Shown piece by piece: positions 1 to 12,966 of a DNA stretch of 64,000 nt (position 1 is its first letter; the number at the start of each line of letters is the position of its first letter). The stretch comes from Channa striata (taxonomy: Eukaryota; Chordata; Actinopteri; Anabantiformes; Channidae), in the NCBI GenBank assembly GCA_033026295.1, contig CM065187.1, forward strand, positions 18,696,388 to 18,760,387, given 5' to 3'. The translations under genes were made by a program, and so were the position numbers. The notes beneath the pieces were generated by a model that saw only the letters and a list, made by a program, of their open reading frames with translations, did no database searches and was not told where the DNA came from.

Positions 1-1116
1 CTAAAAACATTGCAATAAGAGCAGTGAGAGTGAATGAAAACAGTAAAATTGTGGGCGGACAGCTGAACAGTGAGATGAAACTCGCTCTAAAGCTCCATAA
101 AGCAGAGGGGAGCTGCAGATGAAGTGACAATTCTCCGTAGGTTCATCACTACAAATGGCTTCTGTCACATTGCCCAGCGTTTTTTTGATCCATTGTTATT
201 ACAACCATATAGGTTATAGCAGCTTTAGGTAAAGTACCTTCTTTCAAGCCTGACGGTGTCTTGACATATGCTGAATCCAGAATGACAACACACACCAGTG
301 AGCTGTGGTAAAATACTTTTATAGAGCAGCAAACCATATCTGAAATATAGCATCCAAGCAGACCGGCTCTGCTGAGAACAGAGCTCACCTCACCTGTTTT
401 TCTCAGTTTATATATGCTTTTTATGTAAATATATCAGTTCATTTGTGAATGTACTGTATGTGTTTCTGTGCACACGTATGTGCACATAGCACACGTAGCA
501 GTCTCTCATCAAATACAGAAAAGTTTTAAATACATGTCACGGTAATTGTTTTTAAATGTGTTTGGATATAAAAGCTGGTGTTCTGACCCTCATTAGTGAA
601 TTAATGAAGATTAATCTTTTGTGTATTTTTCTCCATATGCGATAAAGTCTATTCATTTCTTCTATTATACGGTAAATGTCTCCATCCTCTCTGCCGTGGT
701 GCCTGTTGTGCTGTGCCCCTTGCCCCTTTCCACTCGCTGTATATTCTCTTTATACCTCCTAATTGCTTCCTAACTGTGACTCATATTGTGGACGGAACTT
801 TTGCTTTTATTTGACTTCAGCACTTTTACTTGCCTGCACCAGTATCAAACCTCTAGATGCTGAAGAGGCATTTTAAGAGCAGTAACAACACATGAACTCC
901 AGTCAAAGCGTTCTCATCAACTTCAACAACACCAGCTAAAATCCTAACCTTTCTACCTCTCGCTCCACCCAGATACAGGTTTCTATTTTAATTCTCCAGT
1001 TCTTTCCATGTTTTTTTTTTTTTACATCATTAATCACTTGTGTGTTTTTTTTTTTATAAAGAAGTGTATGCAGTGCATTACAGTATCAAAATGTCTCTTG
1101 CGTCCTCTGCTAACAC
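1..1116. other. 3' flank / presumptive 3'UTR of insyn2b
   Basis: This AT-rich sequence lies downstream of the insyn2b stop codon when read on the minus strand. No open frame in it looks like protein. A minus-strand AATAAA at 811-806 would give a 3'UTR of about 300 nt. Short T-rich runs at 1010-1022 and 1045-1056 (A-rich on the transcript) lie just beyond the stop codon. Nothing else recognisable was seen. Confidence 0.5.
806..811 (-). terminator. candidate polyadenylation signal of insyn2b
   Basis: The plus strand reads TTTATT, which is AATAAA on the minus strand, about 305 nt beyond the insyn2b stop codon. The hexamer is common by chance in AT-rich DNA, so this is only a plausible site. Confidence 0.3.
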
Positions 1117-1306
1117 TCAAAGAAACCAGAAGCATTTCTTTCTGTTCTTCTTGGTGGTGGCAGGGGGTCGCACTGGTTGAGGGGAGTCTTGTTGTTGGAG
1201 TGTAGCGGGCTGAGGGGTGGGGGGCTGTGGTGAGCCCTCAGGAGGGTCCCCGACCTTCCACGTACGTACCACCTGCCCTTCCTGCAGGCGAAAGTCATGC
1301 TCTACA
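1117..1306 (-). CDS. insyn2b: insyn2b last coding exon
   Basis: The acceptor is a pyrimidine-rich TCTCTCTCTAG ending at 1307. The split codon AG|T gives Ser, followed by VEHDFRLQEGQ, the family's conserved C-terminal block. A proline/glutamine-rich stretch follows, then a basic tail ending KKNRKKCFWFL and TGA at 1119-1117. The basic, aromatic C-terminus resembles INSYN2A, which ends in KLWFL-like sequence. Confidence 0.88.
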
Positions 1307-4300
1307 CTAGAGAGAGAAAGAGAGAAATCGTTAAATGTGTTTAAACCTGCAATAACTGATTTCTTTGGACACTTGGGGGCAACAGAAACAAGCTGCAAAC
1401 ACGATTTTTAAAACAGCCAAAGTGAAACTGGAATAAAGTAGTAAAACATACTAAACATACAAAGTGTTATTTGTGCTTTCATGTTGGTCTTTATGCATTT
1501 CTGTTTGAGCATGCACACTCTTAAAAATTGTTGTACAAGCACATTGGAAACAGGTCAAAGGTGTAAAAATATTTCAGATTTTTAGAAAATGATGGACACA
1601 CTGACCAAACCCATGTTTTGTGCCAATAGGAATAAATGCTCTGCCCTTAAATATCACTTTTCTACCAGTTGGTACTCAAAGCACTTTACACTGCTTATCT
1701 ACCCGTTCACACAGGAGCCGGGGATCAAACCAACAACTGTAGGATTGGTGGACGACCGTGTGTGCCTATTACCTGCCTGCACGACATAAGAATATGATGT
1801 GGTTTACACACAAATATTAAGAAGTAATAAATGCTGATGTTTTATGATAAGGTAACCTCCTTTTGGCAAATAGTCTTTAAAATCAGATTCACCTTTACCA
1901 GGTGAAAACTTCTGCATTCAATTATTTACTCTTTTATATTTATAATTAATTTTATTGCTTCGTAGAGATCTGTTTTCACTGTTACATTAGCGTTTGTTTT
2001 TGTACATTTTTGCCAATAAAACCTAATAAGATTGACTATAACTAAAGGTTATGAAAGCATCTACCCAATCACACACACATTCATACACCAGTGGGGGAGC
2101 TGCCATGCAGCTGGGCAACGCTCACCGAGAGCAACTAAGCAGGGTTCAGTGTCTTGCTCAACATGTGACCAGAGGAGCTGGGGATCAAACCAACAACTGT
2201 AGGATTGGTGGACCACCACACTACCAACTGCGCCACAGTCGCAACATTGATAATCCATGTAATATTGTTGCAAAATGATGGCAAGCATGGCCTAAAGCTA
2301 AAACTTACAGCTATTTAAAGCAGAGGCTGATAATTCTCCACAGAGTCATGACTACAGCTGATCTCTTTGACACTGTGATATCCGTTCATGTGATCATTGT
2401 TTGACATAAAATTGGAAAAAAACAAAAAAATTATGCTGACTTTGAAAAAGTAGAAATAAAGATCCTTCACAGGAAAGCGGCGAAACCCAGATGCAACAAA
2501 GAGCTACGGTGAAAAGCATAATCGGGAAGCGGTGTAGACTGCCACATCTGCCAATTCCTGGCAGACAATAAGTACATCAAAGTAAATCAAGTGCTAAAAT
2601 GCTGAGTATCACAGAAATGTTGCAGCAGCAGGAGGGATCCCAGGACTGCAATTGACACACACACACCAAATGAAAAGTCAGCAAGGTGAATCATCAGTCA
2701 CATGACAGCACAGCTCAGGGGCCTCACTGCTGAAGTGAGATGTGAACTCTGATGCACCTCTGCAGAAGCTGTAGGTAAAGGTAAGCAATAATAAATGAAT
2801 ACATCTGCACTAAAGGAATAAGGACAATATTTGCTTGCTGAATCACTTTTGTCAGCAGTTACATGTTGGGTAAGCTTACTCCCCCCATGAACTGATTCTT
2901 TTCCCCTCTTTTCTTTTTTTTATTCATTTTACTTTGCAGCTATTCTTGCTTATTATGCAGTGGCCTAGTTAGCTGGTGTTTCTCATCACAGCACAGATGC
3001 TGGAAATAAAGAGGACTCCCTCAGTTGACGAAATGAGGAGCGAAGTGCTGCAGAGGAAGCGAGGAGAACTGAGCTCAGCACCAGCAGGGCCTGGAGTTGT
3101 CAGGCAAGAACAATGAGGACTCTCACATTCATATCCATCTGGCTTCATAACTCCCACTCCCTCAGTCACTCAACCACTTCACTCTTGATACCCACTGGTG
3201 TTCTAATGCAAAAAAAAAAAAAAAAACGAAACAAAATAAAACAAACAAACAAACAAACAAAAAAACAAACAAATGAAACCGCGAACTCTAGACGGGAGCA
3301 AAGTGCTGACAATAGGCACGGGAAGAGTAAACGGTAAAAAAGTGAGTGGGTACAAAAAGCAGTGGAGAGGGTTTCTTCCATCCACAATATTTACGGCAGG
3401 TAGAAAACAGCCACTTCAACTGAACCTCTCTGTGGCAGCTGGGACAGCTTCACAGCTTGAAACGAACCTCCGAAGCTGTGTAAAATGAGGTGCTAGTCAG
3501 TTGGAAAGTAAGTGATGGAGGTCGTCTCTTCTGTTCTACCACCCTGAAATGAATAGAGTAAATAAAGTGCTCCAGTCCCCCGTCCTCACAAACTTCCTAT
3601 TTGTGCCGCCATACAGCTCAGCTCCCTATAGAGCTCCCCAGTGACTCTTGCCTTGCATCTGCCGTGTTCCCGCTTTGTGAAAATGAATAGCCCCGGTCCA
3701 CAGCTCTGCATGATCAAGGCACTCTGCCGCTGTAGGGAGCCGTCCACCCTCAACCTTAATTATCTGCACACTGAGCCCACAAACTGTGGCAGGCAGGAAG
3801 CTGTGAACCCAACACAGTTCTTCCCACTGCTCCTCTTCCGTGCTTTGCTCGCATCTCTGCTCCTCGGGCTTCAGGCTGCACCCCACCCCAGGTCCTGCCG
3901 TAGGCAAATTCAGCATGTTTTACAGTTAATGCAGGCCATATTTCAGAAGCAGAGTATGGGAGAGAGCGAGAACTCAAAGAGCGTGACGCAATCCACAAGC
4001 ACAAGAACCGTCTGAGTTCATCAAAGTCGGGGAAAACGCTTAAGTTACAAAGTGCGAACTTTAGCTTGTGATAGTCTGAAACTAACGTGTCCCTCTCCCT
4101 GCTCTGCTGTGCTACGGTCCAGCATTAAACTGCAGCATATGAAAATACTCAAAGAGTGGGCTGTTCCAGCTGTTACCGCTCCACATCAACATAAGCTGTG
4201 GATCATTTATCCACTTAAAAAGATCAGAAATTCTAGAAGTGGCTTTAGAAGACTACACAAACCCTTTTGCCCAGTGTTTCTGACATCTGGTGGTACATGA

Positions 4301-7300
4301 TGAGGAATAAACATTTTGCAGTACCGTATCCCAAAACTGACTAAAATAATAAGAAAGGTGATATTTCTTGCTGTAAACCTTAAAAGGATTTATTCCCACC
4401 CATTGATCTTAAACTGTTAACATTAATCAGTCCTTAGACATCCACTGTGGAAATATCTTGTTTTGTTAATGGTGTTGAGTTTCATTTCTAGAGGCGACTG
4501 ATTCAGCAGATTTGTAGTTCCATGTCATTTTTGGGATGATATTACCAATACGAGCATTGTCACTTACTGACTATAGTATGAAGTTGCACAGCAGATACTT
4601 ACATACATTTTCTGAAAATCACTATGTTAAGTGCTTTCAGGCTGATTATGGGTTAATTTCGACAAGCTGAAAACAATATTTCAACAGTGCTCTAAAATAA
4701 TATAAACACAGAGGTTGCGCAGGGCTTCATCTCTTTTTCATCTTCCCATATAAAACATTCATACAACAGCACCAGCAGGAGATCATCATTTCTCCTCCAT
4801 CTCTCCCACTCACTGGTTTGCCAAGTTGTGGAAGAAAGACTTTCAGCAGCAACATAGCAGTGCAAAGGCAATCAACTCAAAATAGCTTTGTAATTTTCTC
4901 TCCTATAGGCTGAATATCCTAAAAAAAATAGGCACCTTTTCATTTGAGCAGGAATTACAAGAACAGTCCGTCCCTGAGGAGAGTGGTGTTCTTCTGTGAT
5001 TAGGTACGACAACCACAAACGCATGTAATATGCCAACATGCACAAATACACACACCATCTACTCAAAATGTACACACAGATACACACAACAACCCTCCCT
5101 ATTACTACTCGGGAGAACAGACTGCACCCCGAGGTATTACACTTTCCTCTGGCTATTATTCTGACATGGCCGCACCAGCTGCTTGGCTGTCAGAGTGTCT
5201 CAAACTGCAGCTTTAAAGATGCTTCTTTGATATTTGCAATCACATTCAGATTACACTAATTTGCGAAGGAATAAGACAGACACAGGTCTAGTTTATTAAT
5301 GCCCATGCATTGTTTGAGTGTAACATTTGATTCTCACACAAGTTGGTAATTTATTCAAACGGTAGGATTTTGCTCAGATTGTTAATTTCAATAAACTCTG
5401 CAGGAGTATGACACCAAATGCTTCATTCCTGTAACTTCTCTCTCAAACCCTGATGCATGCACTTAGCTACAGGTGTAGCACCAATGCAAGTCTGCTGAAG
5501 CAAATTCCAACAAATACAGCACAGTATAATGTTTTAAATTATAGAAAAGGTGGAGGTTTTTAATAAAGAGGGCATGGCACTGATCAGTGTAAAGTTATTT
5601 AAGGTCAGGTAACATCTGGCACAACCAGCACTTAGAAAACATGGCCGGGGAGTGTGATTACATTTACAAGTCAGGAGACCCTGATCTCTGGGGCACCTGG
5701 GCCAATGCAAAAAATTTAGATAGTCTTTACAGATGAACTCCACTTTTATTACTTTTAGAATCTAAATACAAGCTGTTAATCTCTAATGGTTGCACGACTT
5801 CAACATCGCACCAGCTACTGTCCAATTTGTGAATGGATTCAGCATCTCTTTTATGAAAGCCTTTCCTCTTAGCATGACGTGATCGAGCTGGTGATGATGA
5901 GTACACACACAACAAGGCTGAGTAGATGAGTCCCCGTGTCCAGCGTGATGATGTTTAATGTTCCCGACAACAACTGTAAGACATGTCACCGCAAAGTAAA
6001 AATACAATTAATAAATGAGTAAATTATTATCTTTCCCTGCATGTGAGGCTGTGCTTACAGACAGTGATACTTTAAGCTACCATAAATGCTAATGTCAGCA
6101 TGACTACATACTGCTTTTAAAGAAAAAAGTAAGTTTGTTAGCACTTCACTGCTTTAGTTTCTTATTACTTTTGCAGCTAATTCGTATCAAAGTTTCATTT
6201 AATTTTGAATTGATGGTGGTGCTTGTGTAAAAGTTAGAGAATTATCCTGAGGTGGAACATTGAGTTTTATCACAATCTTTCACCTAGATTTTTTTGGTTT
6301 ATAAACAAAAAAATGACATATTATAATCTGTACGACAGTGGCCATTTGACCTACAAAGTCTCTAAATGTAAAGGTTACTATGTTTGTTTTTAAGTGTCTG
6401 TTCTCTGAAAATCATATAATAAAATAGGTATATCAGGTTGACTGACTTAAAAACTATGCTATCGCTCTGATCTCAAGGTAATTAATTTGTGGTTCCCAGA
6501 AATTGGCTTACATCTAAAAATTAATGAGATAATTAAGGTGTGATCTGAAGTTAGACATCCAGTCAGCTCAGCAATCAACTTTGTTGTTCTGTGGTTTACT
6601 TCATCGACAGCTGGCTGCGGCATCTTATTCTGGTTTGTCTGAGGTTCTCGGAGTGACTTAGCTGTTTAAAGAAGTTGTATTCTGGAGAAAAATCAGCAAC
6701 TTTGCATATCCAGACCAGAGCTCACAGATGTATTGAAAAAAACCTCATAACAAAAGCTGAAGATGCACAGAGGCCTTCAGTAAGAAAACAATGGACTCAG
6801 ACTAGAACCGACTGAAAGAGACGTCTGCAACCGGCCGAGGAAGCCGAGGCAAAGTATAATTTCACTTTGTATTGCTGAGAGCAGGCTGTGTGATCGAGAA
6901 AGAGAAGACAGACACTGACACTGTAAACATGACCAATACCTCAGGAACGCATCATCATATGATTTATGCTATCCACGCTAGGGTCTGACTGTGCGCTGTA
7001 ATTTATGCTAATCATAGGATGCTAAAAGCCTAAATGCACATCACCAGCAGTCAGCTCACATTACGCCACATCACCCCTTCACATAAGACCAAACAATATA
7101 TTATATTGAAACTATGTGTACGAGGATCCAAATCTGCCCCTTTTTAAGGTCGGTGACTCCGTCACTAAGAACGGAAGCTCTTGGCAGCAGCTCCGAATAA
7201 ACAAAGGCACACCTGTTGTGGGGCATTTTAACCTTGTGCCTTAATCTTATTGTCTCACCCACTGTCCTCTATCTTGCAACTTTTTCCATTTTGTGATAAT

Positions 7301-10300
7301 GTTTGCCTAATATTAACATTTTTATGGCAATTACTCTCACAGGTTTACAAGTGCGACCTTATTAATGACCTGTGGCACTTTCCAAAGCGCTTTGTTTTGT
7401 GAAACCAACAGCACAGGCATTCCCAGCGAAAGAAGGCTCTGACCTTCTTTTATTTCTCCCCATGTGCATGAATAACACACCCCATATATTGTTTTATTTA
7501 AGATAGCCTCAGATGAATACCCTCAAAGGTCTAAAACCCCTCTGCATCAAATCGCTTGGTAAATAAAGAGCAAGTAAGAGCAAGAGTGAATACTGAGACA
7601 GCATAAGCTAGAGAAGCAGATGCAGCTCATGAGATTTCAGTCCCAGAGTTGGTCTACGTCAGCTTAAGAGTCGACCCTCCATCGTGGACCAGCTCTCAGT
7701 GCTTTGTTTACTCTGCGGAGCTTATTGTACCATGGGAAGATGCTGTACAAATTGTATAAACGAGGCAGCATACACCGAACCATCAGCCAAAATGAGGCTG
7801 GCAGTGCTGAGTACCCAGGATCTGGTCTGCGGGAAAAGAAAGCTGTTCTCTGTGAATTCACACTCATTACTGGTTTACTTTGGGAGTTCACAGTTTGCGC
7901 GTGCCGCTGTCACCTTCCTGCCTTTTCCTACCTAGTAACTAAATGTAGCATAACAGAGCTGATGTGTATGACAAAATAAATGTGTCCCTGGCTGCAGATG
8001 GATGATATGATTTTATTTCAAAAAACAAGCAAACAAATTCAAAGCCATTTATTTGCACATAAAGTAGATACTATTAAAAAAATGTCTGTTTTTGGTTACT
8101 ATGCCTGAAGGAAATATCTGACTCTTTAGCTGCTATAAGCTTCATTTGATAGTTAGTGCAGTGGGTTTTTAAGGCATTTCTGCAAAACAATGAGCTGAAA
8201 GATGATCTAAAGCTCTGCCTGGGTGATAGTTGTCGGCCTGTTTGTCACTATCAGTGACATCTTTCACAAATAATTTCGTCAAAATTTTATATCAAAATAC
8301 TACTCAGAGTAGCTTTAATTAATTCGTGGCCTTACACACAGTATGTCTGCTGCAGGAGAGTTTGAAGTGCAGGATTTTTAATCTTCACTGTTGTTGACCA
8401 TGAACAGCTGAACATGTAATTCCAATTCAAACTGTGTGTTTGAGCATAAGCAAATTTTTGAATTTTACTGTAGTTAAACACAACCCTAGCTATGCAGACA
8501 TGTGTTGACACTAGTTGAATGCTGGTACTGAAGAAATTAGACTAAGATTCACTGTTCACCCTCCTGGGGCTGTTGTGGGCCAAATTTAGTGAAACATATG
8601 TGATGCGGTGTGCTTACCCAGGATTTTACCTCAGCACCCACCCTGCTAAGGTACTGATTGATAGCTGCTGGAGCAAAAGGCTCTGATGGATGACTGGCTG
8701 TTGAGGAGATCTGAGGGAGAGCGGTGTGATGGCAGGGTGGCAGTTTGCCACTGGAAAAAAAAAACAGCTAGCAGTTAGGGCTCATCCATCTTTATCTGCG
8801 ACATATTCATTTATAAACACACAGTAATGTACTGAAGCTTTCTTCATTGTTCGCTCTGTATTTTTGTTTGTTTAGACGTGGGACAGATAAAGACAGGCTC
8901 CACGGGTAATGAAGAAGAATCAGCGTGAAGGTGAGCTTTGCGAAGGATCGCTGTGCACAGATGCAGAAACGCCATTGTTTATTGTTTACCAAAATTGGAT
9001 TTTTTTGGATGGCAGATGAGGTCAAAAATAAATGCCTACATGCAGTAGACATATTTAGAAGTACAACATTTTGATAGTTTTTTTGTTTTTTTGCATTTTT
9101 ATGCGTTATATCTGCAGGTCTCTGCAGCTGTGTTTATGCCGTATAAAGAGGCTCACTGACAAGGTGCCGGCAATGTAAGAAGAAAATGGAAGCAACGCTG
9201 AACAAATTATTCAAGCTCATAAACTTTAAAAGAACTTTAAAAGAAGTACTTAAAATATGTCTGCACGAGAAAATAAAGGTGTAAATATGCTGAGCTAAGT
9301 CCATCCACTAACAAAGATGTGGTTGAAATAAAAGCTGTCAAGTTGCCTTTTTTGTACTATAAATGAAGTATAAATTTACTGCATGGTTCTGTATACACAA
9401 ATAAATACGCTCTTTAGTCCCTCCCGGCATTTGCAAGGTTGCATTTGCAAGGTTGCGTTAACAATAAGTAATTCAACCCATCCCCTTTGAATTCTGCAAC
9501 CTTTCAATTTAAAATATCATTATACAGAAGCAGTCATGAAATCAAGCCTTTTAGACTAGAATAATCACAAAGAAACATCTGTGGGATCCTGGAGGGACTG
9601 ACTTTCTTAAAGAAACCTTAGTGTAATAACATCACTGAATTGATCCCAATGGTGGAAAATTGTAACTGGACAGTTGCACATACCGGTAGATGATGATGCT
9701 TTCATGAAGTCTCAGTGTCTTGCCTCAGGACACTGCAACATTAAGTCAGGAGCAATTGGGAATCAAACCACCAACAGTGGTGTTTTGTAGAAGATTGCTC
9801 AACCAGCCAAGCTACAACATTTGTTAAACAGCTGTTTTAAATCATCTAATAAATCATTAGTGAACACAAGCAGGTCATCCGCAAAAAGGAGTATTACAAC
9901 AGAATGCCCTTATACAGGATTATGACAAAGTAATCAATGGGGTAAAGGGCCTGCAGCCTTCTCCAAGAAAGTGAGTAGTACATCGATCCGTTCCTGAAAG
10001 CTGAGGAGCTACCTAAAATGTGTCAAGGCATCAGTATGCTTCAACTAAAGTGGACAGTTGAACAGCTTCTGAAATCACCTTCACACACATCTCTCCACAC
10101 TGGGATTTGAAGGGGACCCTTCTGACCCTAACCTACCAAACTTCACACCCACTTCACACTGATTTGCCAGCTGTTTAGATGTGATATAAGAGATGGAGTT
10201 AGGACATCTGTCTTGAGCGCTTTTGTCAATTCTCACACAATTCTGGCATTAGTAAAAAGAAGTACCACGGATTGTCCTAAACTGTGCAGTGTTATCCCAT

Positions 10301-12875
10301 TTTGAACTGTCTACAGCATGATTTTCACCCCAGTTTCAATATAAATTATCATAAACATCTTACAGAGGAGGAAGGATGAGCCATCATTTTACAAAAATAG
10401 CCAAACACAATTCTTACAATCAAAAACTGTGCTACAAAATAAATAGCAAACATTTCATCCACCACTTATAAAGCAGTTACCAATTATAACCTGTTTACCA
10501 TAAACACAATTTCACTGTAGTAAGTGAGAAAATATTTCTCACATTAGCTCAGAGCATTTAATGACCTATCTATCGATCATGTCGGATAATGACATAAACA
10601 CAGCGCCAAAGCAAGGAGAAGATTGAGTGTGGGTGCTACAGAAAGAGCTTTAGGGATCTAATTTAGCTGGGGGTGTGATTAGTATTTATATGACACATCA
10701 TCCACATTAGGCAGTGCTTCCCTGTTCCACATGCCACTCTTGATCTTCTTCTCTCCTCCCCGTTTCAAAGACATGGCACAACGGTGATGGGCACCATCTG
10801 GCACTCACTGTTGGCACGAGTTCGTCTCTGTGATTATTGCCAAACAGCATGAACAAGAGTTCTCGCTCTCCTTTTTCTCCTGGGTGTGTCTCTCACTCCC
10901 TCTTCCTCTGTTTCACACCCAGCCCTTTATCTGTCCTTTCTTTACACGAACACACTCATGGGTGGATGAATATACGTTTGTAGGGACGTGTGACAGTTTT
11001 AGGTTATTATATCTGGAGCGAATGGTCTGAGACTAAGACGGTTTCGAGATGGAGGCATTGCTAAGACACCTGCATTTGTTTTACTGTAACTGTAGTACCC
11101 TAAGTGGTACATGAAAAAAGAGAATGTGGAACAAATAAACGCACTTCAATTCTATTTTCTTGTCGTCTTACTGTGAAAATATGGCGCTCCTGCTGGCTGA
11201 ACATTTCCTCTGTGTAGTTTCATATGAATGAGAGTGATGTCTACATTGTATTTCCTTCAGCTCCCCTGTGAGCTGCCTGTTGCTCTGTGGCTCAGCCCTG
11301 AAGTAAAGATGGATTACTGCAGAAGAACTGCTTGCCCTGCCCTTTACACATTTCACACACACCACTTCTCATCCACAGGGGAAGTGCTTTGCATGTGGGC
11401 GTGCACACAGACTCACAAAGGCCCGAAAGCTCTGACAGGGTTGTTAGCAAAAGGTCAGAGTCAAGAATCTCACAAATCTTTCTTTAGAGAAATGGAAACC
11501 TCTCATATCCAGTTAAAGTAAAATTACATCAGTTCTTATTTTTCCTGTCCAGTTTCTTTCTGTTTTGGTCTCTTCATCTCCTTCTCTGTCTCTTTCTCTC
11601 TCTCTCTCTTTTGGGGTCAAGTCACACAGAAAAAAAAAAATCTGTTCATCTTCGGATCATTTTTATTTGGCAGACATAAAGAACTGGCAATTTCAAATAA
11701 CAGAATAAGCACATTCAGGTTGTGTTGCAGGAAGATTATGTCCTGATGTTAACAGTCTGTGGGAACTGACCACATGATTTAGTGTTTACTTGAATAATTA
11801 ATAAGTTGGACCATTCTTGACAATTTGGGATATGAGATTAGCACTGCTTACTTAAATTCTTGGAAGCATAAATACCCTGCAATAGTTTTCATGCTATTAA
11901 TGAGTGGCATTTCTCAAGCAATCATTTTTAAAAATTCTTTAATTGCCTGTAAAGGAACTCACCTCGCCCATCCAGTAAAACTGAAGTCATCTCAATGTCG
12001 TTTTACATGCATTCACCTTCAGGTGCTATGCTTAAACGCTGCGCTTCAGCCTTGCTATGGTAAGGAAAACTTTGTAGGGTATAGGATGGAATATTGCTGA
12101 GCAATAATTGGGTTCAAATGTGTATGAATGCTGAGAAATTACAATATAAAAGTTATAAACACATGTTGCAACCATCCCCAAAGTTGTAAGTGTAAGGCCC
12201 ATGTGACACCAAGCCTTCAGCCACTGTCTCGCCATTTATGAGTGTTTGTTGGCCTCATTTTTGCAGTGTCCTGCACCGTTGCCGCAAGTTAGATCCCCAC
12301 TGGCAGCCGATGATAAGAGAGTAAACTCTGACTGTCTGTTCACATAGCGAATCAGTGCAGTGCAGAGAAAAAAATCAGTATTATCAACCCCAGTGCTGGA
12401 CATACTCTTGATTAGAAGTGGCATTAATTGTCTGTGGTCGCTGAAAGTAGTATGGAAAAAGTAAACGAACACGGCTTTGCTTTTGGTTTGCGCATGCGCG
12501 GCCCTGGGTCTTTCTCCTTCACTCACTCAAAAACATTTAGTGATGAGTATCTTCCAACTGGTAGTGCTGTTCCCTGAGTTAGGATCACAGATGCTTTCTA
12601 ATTTTAGAAGTTTTAAATTAAATGAGTAAAAACATCCTTACATATTTAAAATGTTCAAATTTAGCGCAAAGGTATGAGAGTCAGATGTGATGTGTCGCCG
12701 TTCGCCACACTGACCTGTACACTGTCCCAATGTCATGTCCAAACACTGACCGTTAGCTCTGTACAGTACATAAAGTGTAAATTAATTACAATATGACCAT
12801 AAGTCCTTTGGAAGAAGCTGTCTGACTTGTTTTTATAAAAGTTGCTTTTAAAATTTCATGTCACGTCTTTTTCTT

Positions 12876-12966
<91 letters not shown>

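Noticed and set aside
1117..1131. C-terminal CFWFL of insyn2b as a prenylation box
   Set aside because: A CaaX box needs Cys fourth from the end; here it is fifth.
2064..2241. Genuine tRNA gene
   Set aside because: A and B boxes are present, but no complete cloverleaf; the sequence belongs to a dispersed SINE with the same body in other copies.
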